Of a DNA stretch of 57,704 bases, positions 35,149 through 43,028 are shown piece after piece; positions within the stretch are counted from its first letter, which is position 1; every line of letters starts with the position of its first letter. The notes below the pieces were generated by a model. It made no database searches, was not told where the DNA came from, and was given only the letters and a program-made list of their open reading frames with translations. Made by a program: the position numbers and the translations under genes. The stretch lies in assembly GCF_001419795.1 (NCBI RefSeq), contig NZ_LIRL01000193.1:1-57704 (forward strand), given 5' to 3'. The DNA comes from Streptomyces niveiscabiei (GTDB lineage: Bacteria > Actinomycetota > Actinomycetes > Streptomycetales > Streptomycetaceae).

Positions 35149-38100
35149 CCGGGACCGACGTGCAGCTCGACGCAGACCGCGTCGAGCTTCGTGACTGGAC
35201 CATGCGTCGCCCGGGCAGTGCCGAGGAGGCCGCCGTACGCCTCCCGCACGACGCGATGATCACCGAGCCCCGGTCGTCCGACGCCTCCGGCAGGTCCGAC
35301 ACCGGATGGTTCCCGGGGGGTCGGTACACCTATCGCACGCGCTGGTACGCCGACCCCGCGCACCGCGGTCGGGACGTCCAGCTCCGCTTCGACGGCATCC
35401 AGGGCGAGTCGGTCGTGACCGTGAACGGCCACCAGGTCGGGACCGTACGCAGCGGGTACACCGAGTTCGGCTTCCGGATCGACCACGTCCTGAACTGGGA
35501 CGACGAGAACGAGATCGCTGTCGACGTCGACAACAGCGCGCAACCCGCAGGCCGCTGGTATCCCGGCTCCGGCCTGTACCGGTCGGTGTCCCTGCGGATC
35601 CGCAGTCGTGTGCGCCTGGAGGACGACGGTGTCGGCGTGCGTACGACGCTCCACGGCGCCGACGCGGTCGTCGAGGTCCGGACCGCAGTCGTGAACGACA
35701 GCGACACGCCCGTGCACGTCCGCACCGTACTGCACTCCGAGGCAGGGACCGTGGCGCAGGCCATGGCGGGCGACGACGGGATCGCGCACCTGCATGTGCG
35801 CGCGGTTCGCCTGTGGTCCGCCGAGGACCCGTTCCGCTACGAACTCGTCACGACGGTCGAGCACGGCGGCGCCGTCGTCGACACCCGTCGTGAGCTCGTG
35901 GGGCTACGCACGGTGCACGTCGACGCCCGCCACGGCCTGCGGATCAACAAGCAGCAGGTCAACCTGCGCGGCGCCTGCATCCACCACGACAACGGCATCC
36001 TGGGCGCCGCCACCCACCGGGCCGCGGAGTTCCGGCGCATCCGGATCCTCAAGGAGAACGGCTTCAACGCCGTCCGGTCGGCGCACCACCCGATGTCACG
36101 TCACCTGCTCGACGCCTGTGACGAACTGGGCATGTACGTGATGGACGAACTCGCCGACTACTGGATCCAGTCCAAGTCCACGCACGACTTCTCGCACAGG
36201 TTCCTGGACACCTGGCGCGAGGACGCCGACCGCATGATCGAGAAAGATCGAAACCGGCCCTCCGTCGTCATCTACTCGATCGGCAACGAGATACCCGAGA
36301 CCGCGCACCCCGACGGCGTCGCGCTCACCCGTGAGATCACCGCATACGTCAAGGCGGCAGACCCGGACCGCCCGGTCACGGTGGCCCTCAACATCTTCCT
36401 CAACGTCCTGTCGTCGATGAACAGATCCCCGTACGCCAGTACTTCCCACCCGCCAGAAGGGCCCAGACACAACAAGCAGGGGCCCGGCAGCACGGAAGCC
36501 AATCGCCTGGTCAACCAGATCGGGCGCATGATGGACGTTGCCTCGCGGCTCCCCATCGCCGACCGTGCGACACGCGACGCGTTCGCCGAGGTGGACATCG
36601 CCGGCTACAACTACGGGCTGGCGCGGTACAAGCACGATGTGAAGGCGTACCCCGACCGCGTGATCGTCGGCAGCGAGACCTTGCCCGGAGACATCGCCCG
36701 TGCGTGGGACCTCGTCACGGCGTACCCGTCCGTCATCGGCGACTTCATCTGGGTCGGCTGGGAATACCTGGGAGAGTCGGGGGTCGGGGTGTGGGCGCCC
36801 GGCCGCAGGACCGGGCTGGTCAAACCGTATCCCTACCTCATCGCCGGGCCCGGGGTCATCGACCTGACCGGACAGTCGGACTTCTCGCTGCGCCTCGGAC
36901 AGGTGGCATGGGGAACGCACCCCGGGCCGGCGATCGGTGTGCGGCCTCTCGACCAGGCGGGACAGCCGGTCGCACGGGTCGCGTGGCGCAGCACCGACGC
37001 TGTCGAGAGCTGGGCCTGGCGCGGGTGTATGGGCCGCAAGGCCGAGATCGAGGTCTACTCCGCGGACGACGAGGTGGAGCTGTTCGTCAACGGGCGTTCC
37101 GCCGGCCGTCGCAGGGCCGGGCAACGACGTCGCTACACCGCTCGGTTCACCACCACGTACACCGCCGGCGAACTCGTCGCCGACCCCATCGAATGGTTCG
37201 AGGACGAACGCGAGACGCTCGGCGCACTCGTCGCCCAGGCCGTACGGGAAGGCCGCACCGAGCGCGCCTGGCACCTCGTCGCGGGCGCCGTCCCCTTCTA
37301 CGAGACCCGCAACTACCTCGACGACTGGTGCCGCACCGCCGAACTCGCCCTCGACGGCGCCCGCCGCACCGGCGACACCCGGGGCGCGGGCACCATGCTC
37401 CGCTCCCTGGGCACCCTCGCCATCTACCAGCGCCGCCACCAGGAGGCCCGCGACCTCCTGCGCACCGCCCTCGACCACCTGGAGGACACCGACGACATCC
37501 AGGGCCGCGCCATCGTGCGCCGCAACCTCGCCGTGTGCGCCCGCTTCCTCGGCGACCTCGCCGAGGCGGCCCGCTGCTGCGAGGAGTCCCTCGTCCTGTT
37601 CCGGCGCGCCGAGGACAACTCCGGCCTCTCCCACGCGCTGGGCCTGCTCGCCCAGATCGAGATCGAACAGGGCAACCCCGAACGCGGGGTGAGCCTCAGC
37701 AACCAGGCCATCGAGGTCAGTTACGAGGCCGGGTCGCTGCGCAGCCGCACCCAGAACCTCTACCGGCTCGCCGAAGGACTGCTCGGCGCGGGGCGCTGCG
37801 CACAGGCCGAGCGGATCTGCCACGACGTGGTCGGCCTCGCACGCGGCCAGGGCGACCGGCTCGGCGAGGCGTACGGCCTGTGCGCGCTCGGCGAGGCGCA
37901 GTGGCGGCAGGACGAACCCTGCAAGGCCCGCGCCGGACTGCTGCGCGCGCTGCGCCTCGCCCAGGAGGTCGGCGACCGGTTCCTCCAGGCCAGGATCGTC
38001 GTCCACCTCGCCTGCGCCGAAGCCGTACGCGGCGGCCCCGGCGCGGGCGAGCCCCTGGACTGGGCCCAGCGGGAGTTCCGCACCCTCGGCGCGCCCGCAT

Positions 38101-38201
38101 GGGAGCGGCGGGCGGGACGGCTGCGCGAGGTCCTCGGCGCACAGGACGCGTCCCGCCCGGTCGAGGGGTCGGTCCTGGCCGGACTGCTCGCCGACCGCTG
38201 A
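35145..38201 (+). CDS. Chimeric reading frame: GH2 glycosidase fused to AfsR-like TPR domain
   Basis: A 1018-residue frame made of two unrelated parts. Residues 1 to about 680 are a GH2 beta-galactosidase-like enzyme: sugar-binding domain (ending WYPGSGLYRSVSLRIRS), immunoglobulin-like domain, and TIM barrel with FNAVRSAHHPMSRHLLDACD, acid/base Glu382 in YSIGNEIPE and nucleophile Glu511 in VIVGSETLPG. The expected C-terminal beta domains are cut short. From residue about 681 (base about 37185) the sequence is the TPR region of an AfsR/LuxR-type regulator: WFEDERETLGALVAQAVREG, then HQEARDLLRTALDHLEDTDD and further repeats to the end. The joint is in frame with no stop. The GH2 half keeps all catalytic residues and might still work; the regulator half has lost its DNA-binding and ATPase domains. 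Confidence 0.85.
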   Translation: MTGTDVQLDADRVELRDWTMRRPGSAEEAAVRLPHDAMITEPRSSDASGRSDTGWFPGGRYTYRTRWYADPAHRGRDVQLRFDGIQGESVVTVNGHQVGTVRSGYTEFGFRIDHVLNWDDENEIAVDVDNSAQPAGRWYPGSGLYRSVSLRIRSRVRLEDDGVGVRTTLHGADAVVEVRTAVVNDSDTPVHVRTVLHSEAGTVAQAMAGDDGIAHLHVRAVRLWSAEDPFRYELVTTVEHGGAVVDTRRELVGLRTVHVDARHGLRINKQQVNLRGACIHHDNGILGAATHRAAEFRRIRILKENGFNAVRSAHHPMSRHLLDACDELGMYVMDELADYWIQSKSTHDFSHRFLDTWREDADRMIEKDRNRPSVVIYSIGNEIPETAHPDGVALTREITAYVKAADPDRPVTVALNIFLNVLSSMNRSPYASTSHPPEGPRHNKQGPGSTEANRLVNQIGRMMDVASRLPIADRATRDAFAEVDIAGYNYGLARYKHDVKAYPDRVIVGSETLPGDIARAWDLVTAYPSVIGDFIWVGWEYLGESGVGVWAPGRRTGLVKPYPYLIAGPGVIDLTGQSDFSLRLGQVAWGTHPGPAIGVRPLDQAGQPVARVAWRSTDAVESWAWRGCMGRKAEIEVYSADDEVELFVNGRSAGRRRAGQRRRYTARFTTTYTAGELVADPIEWFEDERETLGALVAQAVREGRTERAWHLVAGAVPFYETRNYLDDWCRTAELALDGARRTGDTRGAGTMLRSLGTLAIYQRRHQEARDLLRTALDHLEDTDDIQGRAIVRRNLAVCARFLGDLAEAARCCEESLVLFRRAEDNSGLSHALGLLAQIEIEQGNPERGVSLSNQAIEVSYEAGSLRSRTQNLYRLAEGLLGAGRCAQAERICHDVVGLARGQGDRLGEAYGLCALGEAQWRQDEPCKARAGLLRALRLAQEVGDRFLQARIVVHLACAEAVRGGPGAGEPLDWAQREFRTLGAPAWERRAGRLREVLGAQDASRPVEGSVLAGLLADR

Positions 38202-38212
38202 CCCGCCGGCCG

Positions 38213-38350
38213 TCAGGTCCAGGGCAGGTCGTCCTCGGACACGCTGACGCTGGTCCACGGCAGGTCTCCGGTGGTGTCCGCCGTGATGCCCACGACGAGC
38301 AGCAGCGGAAGGAAGATGAGGGCACCCGCGAGTGTTCGGTGCTTACGCAT
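38213..38350 (-). CDS. Small membrane or secreted peptide with duplicated DLPWT motif
   Basis: A 45-residue product. The ATG at 38350 is preceded by GGGGAGAA, a good ribosome site. Residues 1-24 form a basic start and hydrophobic run (MRKHRTLAGALIFLPLLLVV), that is, a signal peptide or anchor. The remaining tail is GDLPWTSVSVSEDDLPWT, in which DLPWT occurs twice. No family could be named. It is divergent from the SARP gene and ends 11 bp from the chimeric gene. Because of the clear start and signal sequence I think it is real; a signalling peptide or small envelope protein are both possible. Confidence 0.6.
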   Translation of the reverse strand: MRKHRTLAGALIFLPLLLVVGITADTTGDLPWTSVSVSEDDLPWT

Positions 38351-38379
38351 ATCTGATTCTCCCCGTTGAGTATTCCTGT

Positions 38380-38430
38380 TGTGGTGCTCGTGTGACTGTG
38401 GTGCTCGTTGATCTGTGGTGCTCGTGAAGC
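38380..38430. repeat. Three 17-bp iterons between small peptide and SARP genes
   Basis: TGTGGTGCTCGT occurs at 38380, 38397 and 38414, exactly 17 bp apart, each followed by five variable bases. They lie 30-80 bp upstream of the small-peptide start. Phased direct repeats of this kind usually bind a regulator; they are too few and too close-packed for a CRISPR array. Confidence 0.6.
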
Positions 38431-38448
38431 ATCCTAGAGGGGCGCGCT

Positions 38449-38477
38449 TTTGACGCGATTTCGACGCCGTTTCGCCC
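38449..38477 (+). promoter_or_regulatory. SARP-type direct heptamer repeats
   Basis: TTTGACG (38449-38455), TTCGACG (38460-38466) and TTCGCCC (38471-38477) repeat with an 11-bp period, which is one heptamer plus a 4-bp spacer, the arrangement bound by SARP activators. They lie about 90 bp upstream of the TTG start of the SARP gene. A possible -10, TAGAGT, is at 38515-38520 or within a few bases. Autoregulation or control by the second SARP is inferred. Confidence 0.5.
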
Positions 38478-38564
38478 CTCGAAATCCACTCGATAACGAG
38501 GGAAAAGCGGCGGCTCATAGAGTGAGGAGCGCTCAGCAAGTCGTTTCGCGGGGGAGGCTGAACT

Positions 38565-40283
38565 TTGCTGAACTCCGCTGGAGTGCTCACATTCCGGCTG
38601 CTCGGCCCGGTCTCCGTGACCAGGGAGGGCTCGGACGTCCCGCTCTCCGGAGCCAAGATCCACACCGTACTCGCCGTGCTGCTGATGGCACGCGGCACAC
38701 TCGTCGCCGACAGTCGGCTCAGCGCCGCGCTCTGGGGTGATACACCACCACCGACCTCGAATTCACAGATCTACACCCATGTCTCACGGCTCAGGAAAAC
38801 CCTGGGGAATTGCGCGCGGATCTTCCGAAAAGGACCCGGATACGTGCTGGAGGTCCGGGAGGCCGACGTCGATCTGTTCTCCTTCGAACGGCTCGACCGG
38901 CTCGGCCGCGAGGCCCTTGAGCAGAACCGGCCCGAGGAGGCCGGACGGCTGCTCGGCGGGGCGCTCGACTGCTGGAGCGGCCAGGCCCTGGAGAACGTGA
39001 CCGAACACCTCCAGCGGTACGAGCGGCCCCGGCTGGAGTTCCGGCGGACACAGGCGCTGGAGCGCCGGATCGAGGCGGACCTCTCGCTCGGCCGGCACCG
39101 CGCCCTCGTCCCCGAACTCCTCGCCCTGGTCGCCCGGTTCCCGCTGGACGAGACCCTGCGCGCCCACCTCGTCACCGCCCTGCACCGCTCCGACCGCCAG
39201 GCCGAGGCCGTCCAGGTGTACGACGAGGGCCGCCGCGTCCTCGCCGGGCAACTCGGCGTCGTACCCGGCCGCCGGCTCGGCGACGCGTACCTGCGGATGC
39301 TGCGCGGCGACACCGCCGAGCCGCCGCCCGTGCTGCTGCCGCCCCGGTGCGCCGCGTTCACCGGCCGAACCGCCGAGGCGGACCGCCTCAGGTCGCTGCT
39401 CCTGGGCGCCCGCCTCAGGTCGGCCCTGATCACGGGCCCGCCCGGCACCGGCAAGACGGCCCTCGCGACCGAGGTCGCCCACGGCTGCGCGGAGGCGTTC
39501 CCGGACGGCGTCGTCCACGCGAGCCTCCGGCATCCGGACGGCACGGCGCGGACACCTCGCGAGGTCCTCACGGAACTCCTCGGAGTGCTGGGGGAGTTCG
39601 GCGAGGGGGACGGACCCGGGCTGGGAGAGCCGGCAGACACCGGAGGGCCAGGGCCGGGGGGACCGGCAGGCATTGGCGGGCCGGGGCTGGCGGGTCCGGC
39701 GGACTCCGGCGGGCCGAGGCAGGCGGGACCGGCAGGCACCTGCGCCCCGAGGCCGGAGGAATCGCCGGGTACCAGCGGACCGAGCTCGGGGAAAGCGGTG
39801 CACGCCGGCCGCTCCGAACCGGGCGACCTGGTGCGCCGCTACCGCGCTCGCCTCGCCCGCGCCCGGCTCCTCGTCGTCCTCGACGACGCGGTGGACGACG
39901 CGCAGCTCACCGCCCTGCTCCCGGCCGGCCCCGACAGTGCCCTGCTTGTCACGGGGCGGGGCCCGCTGGCGGGCGTACCGGCGCCCCACACGCTCACCCT
40001 CGGGCCGCTGGACGACGAGGACGCCGTCCGGCTGCTCGCGGAGGCGGCCGGCGCCGACCGGATCGGCGCCGAACCCGACGCCGTCCGCGACCTCGTGCGG
40101 CACTGCGCGGGGCTGCCGTCGGCGCTGAGCGGCGCGGGCGCCCGGCTGGCGCGGCGCCCCCGGCTCACGGTGGCCCGGCTGCTCGCCCAGCTCACCGAGC
40201 CCGGCACCCGACCGACAAGCACCAGACCGGCAAGCACCCGATCGACAAGCACCCGATCGACAAGTACCAGACAAGGAAGGTGA
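38565..40283 (+). CDS. SARP family regulator with partial ATPase domain
   Basis: A 572-residue pathway-type activator. Residues about 8-100 are the OmpR-like winged-helix DNA-binding domain (LTFRLLGPVSVTREGSDVPL, then TSNSQIYTHVSRLRKTLG), and 105-245 the bacterial transcriptional activation domain (VDLFSFERLDRLGREALEQN). An NB-ARC ATPase starts near 260 with Walker A ITGPPGTGKTALA and later ARLLVVLDDAVDD. It ends soon after, with no TPR domain. Two low-complexity insertions encoded by tandem repeats interrupt it: a Gly-Pro region (39612-39776) and a C-terminal Ser-Thr-Arg tail (40210-40269). The start is a TTG with GGGGAGG upstream. It opens the rightward biosynthetic operon; its stop is 5 bases before the prenyltransferase ATG. 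Confidence 0.88.
   Translation: MLNSAGVLTFRLLGPVSVTREGSDVPLSGAKIHTVLAVLLMARGTLVADSRLSAALWGDTPPPTSNSQIYTHVSRLRKTLGNCARIFRKGPGYVLEVREADVDLFSFERLDRLGREALEQNRPEEAGRLLGGALDCWSGQALENVTEHLQRYERPRLEFRRTQALERRIEADLSLGRHRALVPELLALVARFPLDETLRAHLVTALHRSDRQAEAVQVYDEGRRVLAGQLGVVPGRRLGDAYLRMLRGDTAEPPPVLLPPRCAAFTGRTAEADRLRSLLLGARLRSALITGPPGTGKTALATEVAHGCAEAFPDGVVHASLRHPDGTARTPREVLTELLGVLGEFGEGDGPGLGEPADTGGPGPGGPAGIGGPGLAGPADSGGPRQAGPAGTCAPRPEESPGTSGPSSGKAVHAGRSEPGDLVRRYRARLARARLLVVLDDAVDDAQLTALLPAGPDSALLVTGRGPLAGVPAPHTLTLGPLDDEDAVRLLAEAAGADRIGAEPDAVRDLVRHCAGLPSALSGAGARLARRPRLTVARLLAQLTEPGTRPTSTRPASTRSTSTRSTSTRQGR
39612..39776 (+). repeat. 33-bp tandem repeat inside the SARP ATPase domain
   Basis: Five 33-bp units encode 11-residue periods: GPGLGEPADTG, GPGPGGPAGIG, GPGLAGPADSG, GPRQAGPAGTC, APRPEESPGTS. 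They sit between the Walker A region and the VLLDD-type Walker B region of the SARP regulator. The unit lengths are exact multiples of three, so copy-number change would keep the frame. Confidence 0.75.
40210..40269 (+). repeat. 15-bp tandem repeat at the SARP 3' end
   Basis: Four 15-bp units (40210, 40225, 40240, 40255) of the form GATCGACAAGCACCC with few changes encode a Ser/Thr/Arg pentapeptide repeat at the C-terminus of the SARP regulator, just before the prenyltransferase start. Confidence 0.75.
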
Positions 40284-40288
40284 CCGCG

Positions 40289-41197
40289 ATGAACGAAGCG
40301 GTGCACGCCCTCCACTCGGCCATCGAGGAAGCGGCCGGGCTCTTGGAGGTGGACTACGAACGCGACGACGTGCTGCGCGTTCTGGACCTGTACGGAGGTG
40401 AACTCGCCGACGCCGTGGTCGCGTTCCGCGTGTCGACCGGCGAGGGCCGTGCGGGCGAACTGGACTGCCGGTTCACGATCCCCGACGGCCTCGACCCTTA
40501 CCGGCTCGCGGTCGACAACGGGCTGCTGGAGAAGGACGAGCACCCCGTCTCCCGGCTCCTCGCCGACCTGAGCGAGCGCTGCCCGGTCGACGGCTACGGC
40601 ATCGACTTCGGCGTGGTGGGCGGCTTCAAGAAGATCTGGGCCGTCCTGCCCCGCACCCGGCTCCAGGACGTCAGGACGCTCGCCGACCTCCCCTCGATGC
40701 CCCGCAGCCTCGCCGCGAGCCTCGGCTTCATCGACCGGCACGGCCTCGGCGACACGGTCGGCCTGCTCGGCGTCGACTACCGCCACCGCACCGTCAACAT
40801 CTACTTCGGCGAACCCCCCGCCGGAGGCATCGCCCCGGAGTCCGTCCGGGCCATGCTCCGCGAGGTCGACCAGGCGGAACCCAGCGAGCAGATGCTCCGC
40901 CTCGGCCGCCAGGCGTTCGGCGTGTACGTGACCCTCGACTGGGACTCCCCGGCGATCACCCGCGTCTGCTTCGCCGTCGCGACGACCGACCCGGCGTCCC
41001 TGCCGGTCCAACTCGACGACCGCATAAGGACGTTCGTACGGCACGTCCAGGGTGCCGACCCGGAGACCCGGTTCGTGTACGCCGTCGCCTCCCAGCCCGA
41101 CGGCGAGTACTACAAGCTCCAGTCCTACTACCGGTGGGGCGCGGGCGTGCCGGACATCATGCAGCTCCCCGACGGCGCCCTCGCGGACCCGGTCTGA
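40289..41197 (+). CDS. ABBA-fold aromatic prenyltransferase (NphB/CloQ family)
   Basis: A 302-residue soluble aromatic prenyltransferase, close to NphB in length and order of motifs. Compared from memory with NphB: EEAAGLLEVDYERDD (NphB EEAAGLLGVACARD), GELDCRFTIP with the Asp that binds Mg in NphB, VVGGFKKIWAVLP, LPSMPRSLA, VDYRHRTVNIYFGEPP, and EYYKLQSYY. The family attaches geranyl or dimethylallyl groups to phenols and naphthoquinones, with flaviolin a frequent acceptor. The retained Asp suggests a Mg-dependent, NphB-like enzyme. The start ATG at 40289 follows AAGGAAGG; an in-frame extension far upstream overlaps the SARP gene and is rejected. Here the acceptor is probably a THN-derived naphthoquinone made by the leftward operon. 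Confidence 0.9.
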   Translation: MNEAVHALHSAIEEAAGLLEVDYERDDVLRVLDLYGGELADAVVAFRVSTGEGRAGELDCRFTIPDGLDPYRLAVDNGLLEKDEHPVSRLLADLSERCPVDGYGIDFGVVGGFKKIWAVLPRTRLQDVRTLADLPSMPRSLAASLGFIDRHGLGDTVGLLGVDYRHRTVNIYFGEPPAGGIAPESVRAMLREVDQAEPSEQMLRLGRQAFGVYVTLDWDSPAITRVCFAVATTDPASLPVQLDDRIRTFVRHVQGADPETRFVYAVASQPDGEYYKLQSYYRWGAGVPDIMQLPDGALADPV

Positions 41198-41241
41198 CCT
41201 CCCTCTTTCTCCCTTACCAACTCCCTTCAGAAGGACGTTTC

Positions 41242-42984
41242 ATGAGCACCGTAGAGGTACCTGTCCTGATCGTCGGAGGCGGCGGTTCCGGCCTCTCCGC
41301 CTCCGTGTTCCTCTCCGCCCACGGCATCGACCACCTCCTCGTCGAGCGCCGCGCGGACACCTCGCGCCTGCCGAAGGCGCACTACCTCAACCAGCGCACG
41401 ATGGAGATCTTCCGCCAGTACGGCCTGGCGGACGACGTGACCGAACTCGCCGCCGGGCCCGAGCAGTTCGGCAAGGTCCGCTGGCAGACCACGCTGACCG
41501 GACCCGGCCCCCTCGACGGGCGCGTCATCCACGAGATGGACGCCTTCGGCGGCGGCGCGCTGCGCGACGCGTACGAGGCGGCGGGCCCCGTGCTGCCCGC
41601 CAAGCTGCCGCAGCTGCGCCTGGAGCCGATCCTGCGCCGCCACGCCGAGCGACAGGGCCCCGGGCGGGTCAGGTTCGGGCACGAGGTGGTCACGCTCACC
41701 GAGAACGCCGAGAACGTCACCGCCGAGATCCGCGACACGGAGACCGGCGAGACGACGACGGTCGTCGCGCAGTACGTGATCGCCGCCGACGCGGGCCGTA
41801 CCGTCGGACCCGCCCTCGGCATCCGCATGGAGGGCCTGCCCGCCCTGTTCGACGCGACCACCGCGTACTTCTCCGCCGACCTGTCGCAGTGGTGGACCGA
41901 GGGCTCGGTCATCACCTGGTTCCTCAACCCCTACCGCCCCGACCTGTCGAGCGCCCTCATCGAGATGGGCCCGACCTGGGGCAAGCAGTGCGAGGAGTGG
42001 GGCCTGCACCTGCCGCTCGCCGGGATCGACCGCACCGACGAGGCGGCCGTCACCGGCCGGATCCGCGAGGTGCTGGGCCTGCCCGAGCTGGAGCTGACCC
42101 TGCACGACGTGACGAGCTGGAGCGTGGAGGCGGTCATCGCCGAGCGCTACCGGCAGGGCAGGGTGTTCCTGGTCGGCGACGCCGCCCACCGGCAGCCCCC
42201 GGCCGTCGGGCTCGGGCTCAACAGCGGCATCCAGGACGCGCACAACCTCGCCTGGAAGCTCGCCTCCGTGGTGACGGGCCGCGCGGGAGACGGCCTGCTC
42301 GACACGTACGAGGCCGAGCGCCGCCCGGTCGGCCAGTTCAACCTGGGCTGGGCGATGTCCGCCGCCGGACACCACCAGGTCGTCATCGACGCCGCCGTGG
42401 GCCTCGGCCCGCACGTGCCGCCGGAGCGCCGTACCGTCGCGTTCTTCTCCTACTTCTCGCCGACCCCCGTCGGGGCGGCGCAGCGGGCCCGCGCGGCGGA
42501 GATCTTCGCGACCCACCGGGCCGAGTGCCAGGCCCTGGACGTGGAGACCGGCTTCGCCTACGAGCAGGGCGCGGTCGTCCCCGACGGCAGCGCACCGCCC
42601 GCCCGTTCACCGCTCGGCGACGTGTACCGGCCCACCACCCGCCCCGGCCACCTCCTGCCGCACGCCTGGACCGGGCGCGACGGCGAGCGCCGCTCCACCC
42701 ACGACCTGGTCGGCACCGGCTTCGCGCTGCTCACCGGCCCGGACGCCGCCGCCTGGGCCGAGGCCGCCGAGCAGGTCGCCGGCAAGCTGTCCGTCCCGCT
42801 GACCGTGACCCGCCTCGACGAGGCCGCCTGGCAGTCCCTGCCCGGCACCGACCCGGCGGGCGCCGGCGCGGTCCTGGTCCGTCCCGACCAGCACGTGGCC
42901 TGGCGTGCGGCAGGCGCCGAGGCGGACCCGGCCGAGGCCCTGGGGGAGGCACTCGCCCTCGTCCTCGGCCACCGCGCCCCGTGA
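41242..42984 (+). CDS. FAD-dependent aromatic hydroxylase (class A flavoprotein)
   Basis: A 580-residue monooxygenase of the p-hydroxybenzoate hydroxylase fold. The N-terminal dinucleotide motif is VLIVGGGGSGLSASVFLSAH, the second FAD motif GRVFLVGDAAHRQPP (near 305-320), followed by GLGLNSGIQDAHNLAWKLA. The C-terminal 170 residues form a thioredoxin-like domain usual in longer members. These enzymes use NADPH and oxygen to hydroxylate or epoxidise phenols and polyketide aromatics. The ATG is preceded by AGAAGGA. It follows the prenyltransferase by 44 bp, so a hydroxylation or epoxidation of the prenylated naphthoquinone or its chain is likely. Confidence 0.9.
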   Translation: MSTVEVPVLIVGGGGSGLSASVFLSAHGIDHLLVERRADTSRLPKAHYLNQRTMEIFRQYGLADDVTELAAGPEQFGKVRWQTTLTGPGPLDGRVIHEMDAFGGGALRDAYEAAGPVLPAKLPQLRLEPILRRHAERQGPGRVRFGHEVVTLTENAENVTAEIRDTETGETTTVVAQYVIAADAGRTVGPALGIRMEGLPALFDATTAYFSADLSQWWTEGSVITWFLNPYRPDLSSALIEMGPTWGKQCEEWGLHLPLAGIDRTDEAAVTGRIREVLGLPELELTLHDVTSWSVEAVIAERYRQGRVFLVGDAAHRQPPAVGLGLNSGIQDAHNLAWKLASVVTGRAGDGLLDTYEAERRPVGQFNLGWAMSAAGHHQVVIDAAVGLGPHVPPERRTVAFFSYFSPTPVGAAQRARAAEIFATHRAECQALDVETGFAYEQGAVVPDGSAPPARSPLGDVYRPTTRPGHLLPHAWTGRDGERRSTHDLVGTGFALLTGPDAAAWAEAAEQVAGKLSVPLTVTRLDEAAWQSLPGTDPAGAGAVLVRPDQHVAWRAAGAEADPAEALGEALALVLGHRAP

Positions 42985-43028
42985 CCCGCCGCCCGACCGC
43001 ACCGCCTCACCAACCCGGAAGAAACACC

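Noticed and set aside
36096..38258. 720-codon minus-strand frame opposite the GH2-TPR chimera
   Set aside because: Antisense shadow of a gene with clear GH2 and TPR motifs.
38380..38430. Direct repeats considered as a CRISPR array
   Set aside because: Only three 12-base units with 5-base gaps, no cas genes; better read as binding-site iterons.
39347..40288. In-frame upstream extension of the prenyltransferase
   Set aside because: It overlaps the SARP gene in another frame and would add an Arg-rich stretch absent from NphB-type enzymes; the ATG at 40289 has a good ribosome site.
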